DNA from: QUBU01 sp014337915 | Lineage (GTDB): Bacteria > Pseudomonadota > Gammaproteobacteria > Steroidobacterales > GCA-2729495 | DNA length: 64,000 nt | Assembly (NCBI GenBank): GCA_030263395.1 | Contig: SZOW01000004.1 | Span: 248,001 to 312,000, forward strand | Reading direction: 5' to 3' | Shown here: one piece after another, positions 52,724-61,881 of the stretch | Numbering within the stretch: the stretch's first letter is position 1 | Layout of the letters: every line of letters begins with the position of its first letter | Position numbers and translations under genes: made by a program | The notes under the pieces: model-generated | What the model saw: the letters and a program-made list of their open reading frames with translations, nothing else | The model's database searches: none | Told to the model about the DNA's origin: nothing

Positions 52724-55270
52724 CTATTCCTGGTCGTCGTCGCCCGAGAGGGCGATGATGCGGTCCAGCCCGACCAGGCGCTCGCCTTCGTCGAGGCGGA
52801 TGAGCCGCACACCCTGGGTGTTGCGGCCCTGCTCGGAAATCTCGTCCACCGGCGTGCGCACCAGCGTGCCCACCGAGCTGATCAGCACGACATCGTCGCC
52901 GGGCTCGACCTGGATGGCGCCGACCATGCGGCCATTGCGCTCCGAGGTCTGGATGCCGATCACGCCCTGGCCGCCGCGACCCTGCAGCGGGAACTCATCG
53001 ACGCGCGTGCGCTTGCCGAAGCCGTTCTCGGTAGCCGTGAGGATGGTGCCGTCGGCCACGATCATCAGCGCGATGACCTCGTGGCCCTCGCCGAGGCGGA
53101 TGCCACGCACGCCGGCCGCGGTCCTGCCCATGGGACGGACGTCATCCTCGTGGAAGCGGATAGCCTTGCCGGAGCTGGCGCAGAGCATGATGTGGCTCTT
53201 GCCGTCGGTGATCGCCACGTCGACCAGCCGGTCGCTGTCATGCAGCTCGACAGCGCGGATGCCGGCGTTGCGCGGCCGCGAGAAGGCATCGAGGCTGGTC
53301 TTCTTGACGATGCCCTGGCTGGTGGCCATGAACACGTACTTGTCCGGCTCGTATTCGCGGATCGGCAGCACGGCGTTGACGCGCTCGCCCTCCTCCAGCG
53401 GCAGCAGGTTGACGATCGGCCGGCCGCGGGCCTCGCGGCTCGCGCGCGGCAGCTGGTAGACCTTGAGCCAGAACAGGCGCCCGAGGCTGGTAAAACACAG
53501 CAAGGTGTCGTGGGTGTTGGCCACGAACAGCTTGTCGATGAAGTCCTCGTCCCGGACCTTGGTCGCCGTGCGCCCGCGTCCGCCGCGGCGCTGCACGTGG
53601 TAGTCCGCGAGGCTCTGCGCCTTGGCGTAGCCGCCGTGGGACAGGGTGACCACCACGTCCTCCTGCGGCACGAGGTCTTCGATCGACAGGCTCTCGTGGC
53701 TCTCGATGATCTCGGTGCGCCGCGGATCGGCATAGCGCTCGCGAATGTCGCTGAGCTCGGCGCGGATGACCGCCATCAGCTTGTCCGGGTTGCGGAGGAT
53801 CTCGGTGAACTCGCGGATGTTGTCCAGCAGTTCCCGGTACTCGTCGAGGATCTTGTCCTGCTCCAGCGCCGTCAGGCGGTGCAGGCGCAGGTCGAGGATC
53901 GCCTGGGCCTGGACCGCCGACAGCCGGTAGCCGCCCTCGACCAGGCCGAACTCGCCGCCGATGTCCGGCGGCCGGGTGGTGACCTCGCCCGCGCGGGCCA
54001 GCATCTCGGTGACCGCGCCCGGGATCCAGACGCGGGCGACGAGCGCCTCGCGCGCCGCGGCCGGCGATGCCGACGCCTTGATGACGGCGATCACCTCGTC
54101 GATGTTCGCCAGCGCCACCGCCTGGCCTTCGAGCAGGTGGGCACGTTCGCGGGTCTTGCGCAGGTCGAAGATCGTGCGCCGCGTCACCACCTCGCGCCGG
54201 TGGCGCAGGAAGGCCTCGAGGATGTCCCGCAGCGTCAGCAGCCGCGGCCGGCCGTCGCGCAGCGCGACCATGTTGATGCCGAACACCGTTTCCAGCGGTG
54301 TCTGCGCATAGAGGTTGTTCAGCACCACATCGGTGAGCTGGCCGCGGCGCAGCTCGATGACGATGCGCATGCCGTCCTTGTCGGACTCGTCGCGCAGCTC
54401 GCTGATGCCCTCGATCTTCTTGTCCCGCACCAGTTCAGCGATCTTTTCGATCAGGCGCGCCTTGTTCACCTGGTAGGGCAGCTCGGTGACGATGATGGCC
54501 TCGCGGCCCTTGTCGTCGATGGGCTCGACATGGGTACGAGCCCGTACGTGGCAGCGGCCGCGGCCGCGCGCATAGGCCTCGTAGACACCGTTGGTGCCGT
54601 TGATGATGCCCGCAGTCGGGAAATCGGGACCCGGGATGCGCTTGATCAGCTCGGCCAGCTCGATGTTCGGGTCATCCATCAGCGCCAGCACGCCATCGAT
54701 GACCTCGCCGAGGTTGTGGGGCGGGATGTTGGTCGCCATGCCGACGGCGATGCCGGAGGAGCCGTTGACCAGCAGGTGCGGCACGCGGGTCGGCAGTACG
54801 GTCGGCTCCTGCTCCGAACCGTCGTAGTTCGGGACGAAGTCCACCGTCTCCTTGTCGATGTCCGCCAGCAGCTCGCCGGCGATGCGCGCCATGCGCACCT
54901 CGGTGTAACGCATGGCGGCCGGCGCGTCGCCATCCACCGAGCCGAAGTTGCCCTGACCGTCGACCAGCAGGTAGCGCATCGAGAATGGCTGGGCCAGGCG
55001 CACGATGGTGTCGTACACCGCCACGTCACCATGGGGGTGGTACTTGCCGATGACATCGCCGACCACGCGGGCGGACTTCTTGTAGGGCTTGCTGTGGTCG
55101 TTGCCGAGTTCCCGCATGGCATGCAGCACGCGGCGGTGCACCGGCTTGAGCCCGTCGCGGACGTCGGGAAGGGCGCGGCCAACGATGACGCTCATCGCGT
55201 AGTCCAGGTAGGACTGGCGCATCTCGTCCTCGAGATTGACCGGCAGGATTTCCTGGGCTATGTCCGCCAT
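52724..55270 (-). CDS. gyrA: DNA gyrase subunit A (Val83)
   Basis: An 848-residue type II topoisomerase subunit. Catalytic Tyr122 lies in AAMRYTEVRMARIA, and the GyrA box QRRGGRGRT near residue 555 is present, followed by the six-bladed C-terminal DNA-wrapping domain and an acidic tail. In the quinolone region GKYHPHGDVAVYDTIV, position 83 is Val where E. coli has Ser; Asp87 is kept. Residue numbering is identical to E. coli up to here. It is the first gene of the gyrA-serC-serA-pheA-aroA-cmk-rpsA group. Confidence 0.98.
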   Translation of the reverse strand: MADIAQEILPVNLEDEMRQSYLDYAMSVIVGRALPDVRDGLKPVHRRVLHAMRELGNDHSKPYKKSARVVGDVIGKYHPHGDVAVYDTIVRLAQPFSMRYLLVDGQGNFGSVDGDAPAAMRYTEVRMARIAGELLADIDKETVDFVPNYDGSEQEPTVLPTRVPHLLVNGSSGIAVGMATNIPPHNLGEVIDGVLALMDDPNIELAELIKRIPGPDFPTAGIINGTNGVYEAYARGRGRCHVRARTHVEPIDDKGREAIIVTELPYQVNKARLIEKIAELVRDKKIEGISELRDESDKDGMRIVIELRRGQLTDVVLNNLYAQTPLETVFGINMVALRDGRPRLLTLRDILEAFLRHRREVVTRRTIFDLRKTRERAHLLEGQAVALANIDEVIAVIKASASPAAAREALVARVWIPGAVTEMLARAGEVTTRPPDIGGEFGLVEGGYRLSAVQAQAILDLRLHRLTALEQDKILDEYRELLDNIREFTEILRNPDKLMAVIRAELSDIRERYADPRRTEIIESHESLSIEDLVPQEDVVVTLSHGGYAKAQSLADYHVQRRGGRGRTATKVRDEDFIDKLFVANTHDTLLCFTSLGRLFWLKVYQLPRASREARGRPIVNLLPLEEGERVNAVLPIREYEPDKYVFMATSQGIVKKTSLDAFSRPRNAGIRAVELHDSDRLVDVAITDGKSHIMLCASSGKAIRFHEDDVRPMGRTAAGVRGIRLGEGHEVIALMIVADGTILTATENGFGKRTRVDEFPLQGRGGQGVIGIQTSERNGRMVGAIQVEPGDDVVLISSVGTLVRTPVDEISEQGRNTQGVRLIRLDEGERLVGLDRIIALSGDDDQE

Positions 55271-55488
55271 GATTGCAACAATTCACCAGCATCGGCCCCC
55301 GGCGGGATGCGCCAGGGCCCGAGTACAGCCACCGTCTTTCGAAGTCCGGCCCGGGAGCGGCCGGCAGACCGATTACAGCCGCGAAGTTTAGCACAGGCAC
55401 CGTGCTGGCCGCAGGTCCGGCAGCAGCGCCGGAGCCGCGAAATGCCGCGGTTTTATCGCGCCATGCGATCAGGCAATATGCCCCGCCG

Positions 55489-56820
55489 ATGACTCACGCG
55501 CCCGTCAATCAGGCTGATCTCATCATCCGTGCGCGCTGGATCGTGCCGGTGGAGCCGGCGGGCACCAGCCTCCGGGACCATGCGCTGGTGATCGGCGACG
55601 GGCGCATCCTCGCGCTGCTGCCGCAGGCCGAGGCGACCCGGCGATTCCGCACCGGCAGCGTCGTCGACCGGCCGCAGCACGTCCTGCTGCCGGGGCTGGT
55701 CAACGCCCACACACGCAGCGCCACCTGCCTGATGCGCGGCCTTGGCGCCGGGCTGCCACCGCTGGAACGCCAGCAGCGGCACGTCGGTCCGGCGGAGGCC
55801 CGCTGGGTGGCCCCAGGGTTCATCCGCGATGGCACCAGGCTGGCGATGCTCGAGATGCTCCGCAGCGGCACCACCTGCTTCGGCGACAGTTACTACTTTC
55901 CCGATGCAGTGGCGGCGCTGGCCGTCGAGCACCAGATGCGCGCATCGGTTGGCATGCTGGTCAGCGAGCGGCCCACCCCCTGGGCGCAGGGCACCGATGA
56001 GTGTTTCGCCCGCGGCCTCGCGATCCACGACCAGTACCGGGGCCATGCCCTGCTGCGCACCCACTTCGCTCCCGATACCGCGAATGCACTGGGCGACGCG
56101 ACCCTGCGCCACCTGCGGCTGCTGGCCGACGAACTCGATGTGCCGGTGCACATGCCGCTGCACACAACCGCCGAGGAGGTGCGCCAGGGCATCGCGCTCC
56201 ACGGCCTGCGCCCCCTGGAGCGCGTGGCGGAACTGGGGCTGCTGACGGCCGGCCTGTCCGCAGTGCGGGCCACGGAGATCTCCGCGGAGGACAGCGCCAG
56301 GCTGGCAACCAGCAGCGCCAGTGTCGTCCATTGCCCGACAATCACGCTGCTTCAGGCCGCCGGCCTCACCCCACTCGCCAGCCTGGCTCGCGCCGGTGTC
56401 CGGATCGCGCTTGCCAGCGGCGGCACCGACGCAGGCAATCGCCCCGACCTGTTCGATGAGATGCGGCTGGCGTCACTGCTGGCCGGGGGGCTGAGCGGCG
56501 ATGCGACCGCCCTGCCGGCGCCGGCGGCACTGGCCATGGCCACGCTGGGCGGCGCGCAGGCCCTGGGCCTCGGTGAACAATTGGGCAGCCTGGTGCCGGG
56601 AAAACTCGCCGACCTGATCTGCATCGACCCCGGCAGCAGCGGCATGGCAGCCGACGGCTGGACACTGGCGCAACTCCTGCATGGCGACATTGCCAAGCAG
56701 GTCTCCGACAGCTGGATCGGTGGCCGCCAGGTGCTGGAGGATGGCCGGGCACTGTTCTTCGACGAGGCCGCGGTACTCGCAGCAGCGCAGGCCTGGCAGC
56801 AGCGGCTGGGCAGCCCATGA
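55489..56820 (+). CDS. Degenerate TRZ/ATZ (MtaD-like) amidohydrolase, probable pseudoenzyme
   Basis: A 443-residue protein related to 5'-methylthioadenosine/S-adenosylhomocysteine deaminases (LIIRARWIVPVEP, LLPGLVNAH, GSLVPGKLADLICID). Key residues are altered. The metal-binding His-x-His reads HTR (His74, Arg76); the later His of the VHMT block is Arg260; the metal-binding Asp of the GTDG block is Gly311. His225 and Glu230 are kept. Loss of three ligands makes deaminase activity unlikely. It overlaps ubiG by four bases, matching the pseudomonad order mtaD-ubiG-mupP-yciK, so it descends from the working enzyme. Confidence 0.85.
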   Translation: MTHAPVNQADLIIRARWIVPVEPAGTSLRDHALVIGDGRILALLPQAEATRRFRTGSVVDRPQHVLLPGLVNAHTRSATCLMRGLGAGLPPLERQQRHVGPAEARWVAPGFIRDGTRLAMLEMLRSGTTCFGDSYYFPDAVAALAVEHQMRASVGMLVSERPTPWAQGTDECFARGLAIHDQYRGHALLRTHFAPDTANALGDATLRHLRLLADELDVPVHMPLHTTAEEVRQGIALHGLRPLERVAELGLLTAGLSAVRATEISAEDSARLATSSASVVHCPTITLLQAAGLTPLASLARAGVRIALASGGTDAGNRPDLFDEMRLASLLAGGLSGDATALPAPAALAMATLGGAQALGLGEQLGSLVPGKLADLICIDPGSSGMAADGWTLAQLLHGDIAKQVSDSWIGGRQVLEDGRALFFDEAAVLAAAQAWQQRLGSP

Positions 56821-57530
56821 GCGATACCATCCGCAATGCCGACGCCGCCGAAGTGACACGCTTCAATGCGCTGGCAACCCGCTGGTGGGATCCGGCTGGG
56901 GAGATGCGCCCGCTGCACCAGATGAATCCGGTGCGCGTCGCCTTCATCGCCGCGCGGGCGCAACTGCGTGGCGCCCGCTGCCTGGACGTCGGCTGCGGCG
57001 CCGGCCTGCTGAGCGAGGCGCTCGCCAGGGCCGGGGCGAGCGTCACCGGTATCGATCTCGCGCTGGATTCCCTGGCGGTGGCGCGCCTGCACCAGGTCGA
57101 GTCGGGCCTGGAGGGCATCCGTTACCTGCACTGCACCGCCGAAGACATGGCGGCATCGGAGCCGGGCGCCTACGACGTCGTCACCTGCCTGGAAGTCCTC
57201 GAGCACGTCCCCGACCCTGCCTCGACGATTGCGGCCTGTGCGCGCCTGCTGCGCCCGGGTGGTGCAGCGTTCTTCTCGACGATCAACCGCAACCTCGCGG
57301 CCTACATGGTCACCATCCTCGGTGCCGAATACCTGCTTGGTGTACTGCCGCGCGGTACCCACGACTACTCCAGGTACATCCGGCCCTCAGAACTCGACGC
57401 CTGGGCGCGGCAGGCGGGACTCGCGCTCGAGGAGCTCGCCGGCATCGAGGTCGCAGGCAAGGACGGCTTCCGCATCGGCGACAGCGTGCGCGTGAACTAC
57501 ATCGCCCATTGCCGGAGGGTCGCGCCATGA
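56817..57530 (+). CDS. ubiG: Ubiquinone biosynthesis O-methyltransferase
   Basis: A 237-residue SAM-dependent methyltransferase performing both O-methylations of ubiquinone. It has the N-terminal block FNALATRWWDPAGEMRPLHQ, SAM motif I LDVGCGAGLLSEALA, TCLEVLEHVPDP, and the membrane-associated segment YLLGVLPRGTHDYSRYIRP. It is coupled by ATGA overlaps to both neighbours. Confidence 0.96.
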   Translation: MSDTIRNADAAEVTRFNALATRWWDPAGEMRPLHQMNPVRVAFIAARAQLRGARCLDVGCGAGLLSEALARAGASVTGIDLALDSLAVARLHQVESGLEGIRYLHCTAEDMAASEPGAYDVVTCLEVLEHVPDPASTIAACARLLRPGGAAFFSTINRNLAAYMVTILGAEYLLGVLPRGTHDYSRYIRPSELDAWARQAGLALEELAGIEVAGKDGFRIGDSVRVNYIAHCRRVAP

Positions 57531-58210
57531 ACGGCGGCCTCAGCGCGGTGCTCTTCGACCTCGACGGCACGCTGCTCGACACCGCACCCGACATGGTGGC
57601 CGCCCTGAACGAGCTGCGACGCGAGGAGTCCGCAACGGCCATTCCCTTCGAAGTCGCCCGCGACCATGTATCGAACGGCGTGCTCGGCCTGATCCGCCTC
57701 GCCTTCGGCGAGTTGCCGGACGGCGAGCGCGGGCGCCTGCAGCTGCGTTTCATCGACATCTACGCACAGCGACTCGCGCGGGAGACGCGCCTGTTTGCCG
57801 GCATGGACCGGGTGCTCGCCATGATCGAGGCGGCCGGCGTGCCCTGGGGCGTGGTCACCAACAAGCCCGGTCGTCTCACCGAACCCCTGCTCGCCACGCT
57901 GGCGCTGCGCAGTCGCTGTGCCACTGTCGTCAGCGGCGACACCACCCCGGAGCGCAAGCCCCATCCACAGCCGCTGCGACATGCACTGGCTGAGATCGGC
58001 GCCGATGCCCGGGCCGCCGTCTATGTCGGCGACGCCGAGCGCGACGTCACCGCCGCGCGCGCCGCCGGCATGCGCACGGTCGCCGCACTCTACGGTTATA
58101 TTCCCCCCGGGGAGGAACCACACGCCTGGGGTGCCGACCACCATATCGGCGCCCCGGAAGAACTGCTGGCCATACTCGAGGTACCCGCTGCCATGCTGGA
58201 TCGACGATGA
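57527..58210 (+). CDS. HAD-family phosphatase, Gph/MupP type
   Basis: A 227-residue HAD-IA phosphatase. Motif I is LFDLDGTLLDTAPD, motif II the Thr in WGVVTNKPGRL, motif III KPHPQPL, motif IV VGDAERDVTAARAAGM. It lies directly after ubiG. In pseudomonads the gene at this place is MupP (N-acetylmuramate 6-phosphate phosphatase, peptidoglycan recycling), formerly called phosphoglycolate phosphatase. Context favours MupP, but the sequence alone does not separate the two. Confidence 0.88.
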   Translation: MNGGLSAVLFDLDGTLLDTAPDMVAALNELRREESATAIPFEVARDHVSNGVLGLIRLAFGELPDGERGRLQLRFIDIYAQRLARETRLFAGMDRVLAMIEAAGVPWGVVTNKPGRLTEPLLATLALRSRCATVVSGDTTPERKPHPQPLRHALAEIGADARAAVYVGDAERDVTAARAAGMRTVAALYGYIPPGEEPHAWGADHHIGAPEELLAILEVPAAMLDRR

Positions 58211-59538
58211 GCCCCGGCACTGCCGTCATCCTCGGCGCCATGGCCGCGGCCGCTGGCCTGGGCGCGCTGCTCGGCTGGCTCTGGGCAACGCTGCGCGCGG
58301 GGCGCCGCCAGGCGGAACTCGAACAGGAACTGGCGCGCTCTGCGGCCCGCCTCGCCGGCGAGGAAGCACTGTCCGCGGAGCGGTCCGCCGCCCTCGCCCA
58401 GGCCGAGGAACGCCTGGCCGCGGTGTTCAGCCGGCTTGCCGGGGATTCGCTGGCCCGCAACAGCGAAGCCTTCCTGCGCCTCGCACAGGAAAACCTTGGC
58501 CGGCACCAGGAGAAGGCCAGGGCCGAGCTGAGCGAGCGCGAACAGGCGGTCGCCGCGCTGCTGGCACCGATACGCGAAGCGCTGGACAAGACCACGCAGC
58601 AGATTTCTGCCATCGAGAAGGAACGCACCGAGGCCTTCGGCAGTATCCGTACGCAGCTGGCCGCCATGACCGCCGACCAGCAACTGCTGCAGGTCGAGAC
58701 ACGCAACCTCGTCAATGCCCTGCGTCGCCCGGAAGTCCGTGGCCAGTGGGGTGAACTGACGCTGCGCCGGGTGGCCGAACTCGCCGGCATGGTGGAACAC
58801 TGCGATTTCGTCGAGCAGGACACGATCAACACCGCCGAGGGAGCGTTGCGCCCCGACATGGTGGTGCGATTGCCCGACCGCGGGGCGCTGGTGGTGGACG
58901 TGAAAACGCCGCTGGACGCCTACATCGAAGCCACGGAAGCCGGCACCGACCAGGAACGGCGCGCCGCGCTCCAGCGGCATGCCCGCAAGGTCGCCGACCG
59001 CGTGCGAGAACTCTCGGCCAAGGCCTACTGGGCACAGTTTCCCGAGAGCCCGGAGTTCGTGATCCTCTTCATCCCTGGCGACCAGTTCCTGTCGGCGGCA
59101 CTGAGCGAGAACCCCGCGTTGCTCGAGGATGCACTGCGCAACAAGGTGGTGCTGACCACGCCATCGAGCCTGGTGGCGCTCCTCAAGGCCATTGCCTTCG
59201 GCTGGCGGCAACTGTCGCTGGAACGCAATGCCGAGGAAATCCGCCGCCTGGGCCAGGATCTCTTCGAACGCCTGACACCCTTCGTCGGCCACCTGACTCG
59301 CCTCGGCCGGCAGATCGAGGGCAGCGTGAAGACCTTCAACGAGGCCGTCGGTTCACTGGAACGCAAGGTCCTGCCCGGCGCACGCCGCTTCACGGAACTC
59401 GGTATCAGTGGCCGCCAGCAACTCGATGCACCCCAGCAGGTGGAAGTGGTGCCCAGGGAGCCGCTGGCCCCGGCCGCGGCGGCCGCCGAGGCGACGGATC
59501 CCGCGGCCGACACCGACGACCAGTCACGCCCGCACTGA
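58207..59538 (+). CDS. rmuC: RmuC-family DNA recombination protein
   Basis: A 443-residue protein with one N-terminal membrane helix (GAMAAAAGLGALLGWLW), a long coiled coil (residues ~35-150) and a PD-(D/E)xK nuclease-like domain (WGELTLRRVAELAGM, RPDMVVRLP, VVDVKTPLDAY, FILFIPGDQF-like FVILFIPGDQFL). RmuC limits inversions at short repeats and can act in phage defence. It overlaps the phosphatase stop by four bases. Its tail is Ala/Asp-rich and disordered-looking. Confidence 0.93.
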   Translation: MSPGTAVILGAMAAAAGLGALLGWLWATLRAGRRQAELEQELARSAARLAGEEALSAERSAALAQAEERLAAVFSRLAGDSLARNSEAFLRLAQENLGRHQEKARAELSEREQAVAALLAPIREALDKTTQQISAIEKERTEAFGSIRTQLAAMTADQQLLQVETRNLVNALRRPEVRGQWGELTLRRVAELAGMVEHCDFVEQDTINTAEGALRPDMVVRLPDRGALVVDVKTPLDAYIEATEAGTDQERRAALQRHARKVADRVRELSAKAYWAQFPESPEFVILFIPGDQFLSAALSENPALLEDALRNKVVLTTPSSLVALLKAIAFGWRQLSLERNAEEIRRLGQDLFERLTPFVGHLTRLGRQIEGSVKTFNEAVGSLERKVLPGARRFTELGISGRQQLDAPQQVEVVPREPLAPAAAAAEATDPAADTDDQSRPH

Positions 59539-59559
59539 AAGCGACCGGACCCGACCGCC

Positions 59560-60318
59560 ATGAGCAGCAGCATCGATCCCCGCAGTTACCAGCCGCGCCC
59601 GCAACTGCTCGACGGGCGCGTCATCCTCGTCACCGGCGCGGGCTCAGGCATCGGCGCTGCGGCTGCCGCTGCCTTTGCCGCCCACGGTGCCACGCTCATC
59701 CTGCTCGGCCGCAACACGCGCCACCTCGAAACGGTGCATGACAGGATCGTCGCGGCTGGCCAGCCGCGCCCTTCCCTCGCGGTCATGGACCTGGCGAAGG
59801 CCCAGGGTCCGGCCTACTTCGACCTCGCGGCGCAGATCCGTGCCAATTACGGCCGTCTCGACGGCCTGCTGCACAACGCAGCAATGCTCGGGGATCGGAC
59901 GCCCATCGAGCAGTACGACGTCGGCACCTGGCACCAGGTCCTGCACCTGAACCTGACGGCGCCATTCGTACTGACGCAGCAGCTGATGCCGATGCTGCGC
60001 GAATCGCCAGACGCCTCGGTGGTCTTCACCAGCAGCGGCGTCGGCCGGCGCGGTCGTGCCTATTGGGGGGCCTACGCAGTCTCGAAGTTCGGCATCGAAG
60101 GCCTGGCGCAGGTGCTTGCGGAGGAGACCCGCGACGCCACCCGTATCCGCGTCAACTGCATCAACCCGGGTGGCACCCGCACCGCCATGCGCCGACAGGC
60201 CTACCCGGCCGAATTGCCGGACGCACGACCGGAACCGTCCAGCATCATGGCGCCATACCTGTACCTGATGGGGCCCGACAGTGCCGGCTGCACCGGCCAG
60301 AGCCTCGACTGCCAGTAG
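59560..60318 (+). CDS. yciK: YciK-type short-chain dehydrogenase/reductase
   Basis: A 252-residue Rossmann-fold SDR. The cofactor motif is VTGAGSGIGAAAA near residue 25, then HNAAMLG, catalytic Ser in FTSSGVGRRG and Tyr-x3-Lys in YAVSKFGIEGL, then INPGGTRTAMR. It ends shortly after GCTGQSLDCQ. YciK relatives follow gph/mupP in pseudomonads; the physiological substrate is unknown. Confidence 0.9.
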   Translation: MSSSIDPRSYQPRPQLLDGRVILVTGAGSGIGAAAAAAFAAHGATLILLGRNTRHLETVHDRIVAAGQPRPSLAVMDLAKAQGPAYFDLAAQIRANYGRLDGLLHNAAMLGDRTPIEQYDVGTWHQVLHLNLTAPFVLTQQLMPMLRESPDASVVFTSSGVGRRGRAYWGAYAVSKFGIEGLAQVLAEETRDATRIRVNCINPGGTRTAMRRQAYPAELPDARPEPSSIMAPYLYLMGPDSAGCTGQSLDCQ

Positions 60319-60330
60319 ACCAGGTGTGCC

Positions 60331-61086
60331 TCACCCGGCACCGGGCACTGGCAGACCCACGGCCGTATAGAGGCTGGCCAGCTGCTGCTCTTTTATTTCG
60401 GCGTAGCGCCCGCGCGGCAGGTGGCGCGGCAGACGCACCGGCCCGAAACGCACGCGAATCAACCGGCTGACCTGGCAGTCCACCGCCTCCCACAGGCGGC
60501 GCACGATGCGGTTGCGGCCCTCCGCAACGCAGACCCTGTACCAGCGGTTGGCGCCCTCGCCGCCATCGGCGCTGACCGATGCGAAGCGTCCAGGCCCGTC
60601 ATCGAGCTGCAGTCCCTCGCACAGCAGCCGCAGCACGTCCTCGGTGACGTTGCCGCGGACCCGCACGGCATATTCCCGTTCCAGGCCGCCCGACGGATGC
60701 ATCAGTGCATGGGCGAGTTCGCCATCGGTGGTGAACAGCAGCAGGCCCGAGGTATCGATGTCGAGGCGTCCGACGCTGATCCAGCGTGCGCCGCCCAGCC
60801 GCGGCAGCGCCTGGAACACGGTGGGACGGCCCTCCGGGTCGGTGCGCGTGCAGACCTCGCCCACCGGCTTGTGATAGACGATGACGCGCGGTTTTGGCCG
60901 GCGCCGCCGTGACAGGCCGCGCAGCGGCTGCCCGTCGAGGGTGATGCGCTCGGTGCCGCTGACCTTCTGGCCGAGGGTGGCAGGCTTGCCGTTGACCTGC
61001 AGGCGGCCGGCGGCGATCCAGCCTTCGATCTCACGGCGCGAGCCGAGACCGGCGGCCGCGAGGAATTTCTGCAACCTGTCCGCCAT
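60331..61086 (-). CDS. rluB: 23S rRNA pseudouridine synthase B
   Basis: A 251-residue RsuA/RluB/E/F-family enzyme. The N-terminal S4 domain is LQKFLAAAGLGSRREIEGWI; the catalytic motif with the active-site Asp is VGRLDIDTSGLLLFTTDGEL, and EGRNRIVRRLWEAV follows. RluB modifies U2605 in E. coli 23S rRNA. It is the third gene of the scpA-scpB-rluB group, 33 bases after scpB. Confidence 0.92.
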   Translation of the reverse strand: MADRLQKFLAAAGLGSRREIEGWIAAGRLQVNGKPATLGQKVSGTERITLDGQPLRGLSRRRRPKPRVIVYHKPVGEVCTRTDPEGRPTVFQALPRLGGARWISVGRLDIDTSGLLLFTTDGELAHALMHPSGGLEREYAVRVRGNVTEDVLRLLCEGLQLDDGPGRFASVSADGGEGANRWYRVCVAEGRNRIVRRLWEAVDCQVSRLIRVRFGPVRLPRHLPRGRYAEIKEQQLASLYTAVGLPVPGAG

Positions 61087-61119
61087 GGCGGCCGGCCCAC
61101 CGCCGCGAACGGCAGCGGG

Positions 61120-61875
61120 TCAGCGGACCTGCAGTGGAATGACGTCGGCCGACTGCGTGGCGTCGGGCTCGGCGGCCACTTCGGCCTGGGCCACCAGCGC
61201 CGCGGTGCGTGCTGCGGCGATCGATGCCACCGAAGCGGGCTCGGCGGGCAACTCCGGGTCCAGCGGGCGCACCAGCGGCTCGGCCGCACCCGGCGCGGTT
61301 TCCGCCCCGAACCCGCCTTCGGCCAGTTCCAGCTGGGCCGTCAGGCGATCCAGGTCGCGGATCTCCGCCAGCGGCGGCAGGTCCTCGAGGTGGCGCAGGC
61401 CGAAATAGTCGAGGAACTCGCGCGTGGTGCCATACATCGCCGGCTTGCCTGGCACATCGCGGTAGCCGACCACCTTGATCCAGCCACGCTCCATGAGTGT
61501 GCGCATGATGTTGGTGGTGACGACGACACCGCGGATCTGCTCGACGTCGCCACGGGTCACCGGCTGCCGGTAGGCGACGATGGCGAGCGTTTCCATCAGG
61601 GCCCGGGAATAGCGCGGCGGGCGCTCTTCCCAGAGCCGCCCCAGCCAGGGTGCCATGGCCGGTCGCACCTCGATGCGGAAGCCGCTGGCCACCTCGTTGA
61701 CCATGATGCCGCGCCCGGCGTAGTCCGCCTGAAGTTCGTCGAGGGCGGCGCGCAGCTCGGAGCGCTCCGGCGGCTGTTCGGCGCCGAACAGGCCACGCAG
61801 CTGGTCCAGCGCCAGGGGCCTGCCTGCCGCCAGCATGGCCGCCTCGATCACGTGCTTGATCTCGTTCTTGTCCAT
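61120..61875 (-). CDS. scpB: Segregation and condensation protein B
   Basis: A 251-residue protein with two winged-helix domains (HVIEAAMLAAGRPLALDQLR; YSRALMETLAIVAYRQPVTR; YGTTREFLDYFGLRHLEDLP). ScpB dimerises and binds ScpA in the Smc condensin complex. The Ala-rich last ~60 residues are probably disordered. It starts six bases after the scpA stop. Confidence 0.94.
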   Translation of the reverse strand: MDKNEIKHVIEAAMLAAGRPLALDQLRGLFGAEQPPERSELRAALDELQADYAGRGIMVNEVASGFRIEVRPAMAPWLGRLWEERPPRYSRALMETLAIVAYRQPVTRGDVEQIRGVVVTTNIMRTLMERGWIKVVGYRDVPGKPAMYGTTREFLDYFGLRHLEDLPPLAEIRDLDRLTAQLELAEGGFGAETAPGAAEPLVRPLDPELPAEPASVASIAAARTAALVAQAEVAAEPDATQSADVIPLQVR

Positions 61876-61881
61876 GGACAG

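Noticed and set aside
52724..55270. Reading Val83 of GyrA as an acquired resistance mutation
   Set aside because: Nothing in the window shows drug selection. Natural variation at this position is known in related bacteria, so only the residue itself is reported.
52169..55492. An open frame of more than 1100 codons on the plus strand opposite gyrA and serC
   Set aside because: GyrA and SerC on the minus strand are unmistakable. The antisense frame has no recognisable domain and is rich in His, Arg and Asp as expected for the complement of GC-rich codons.
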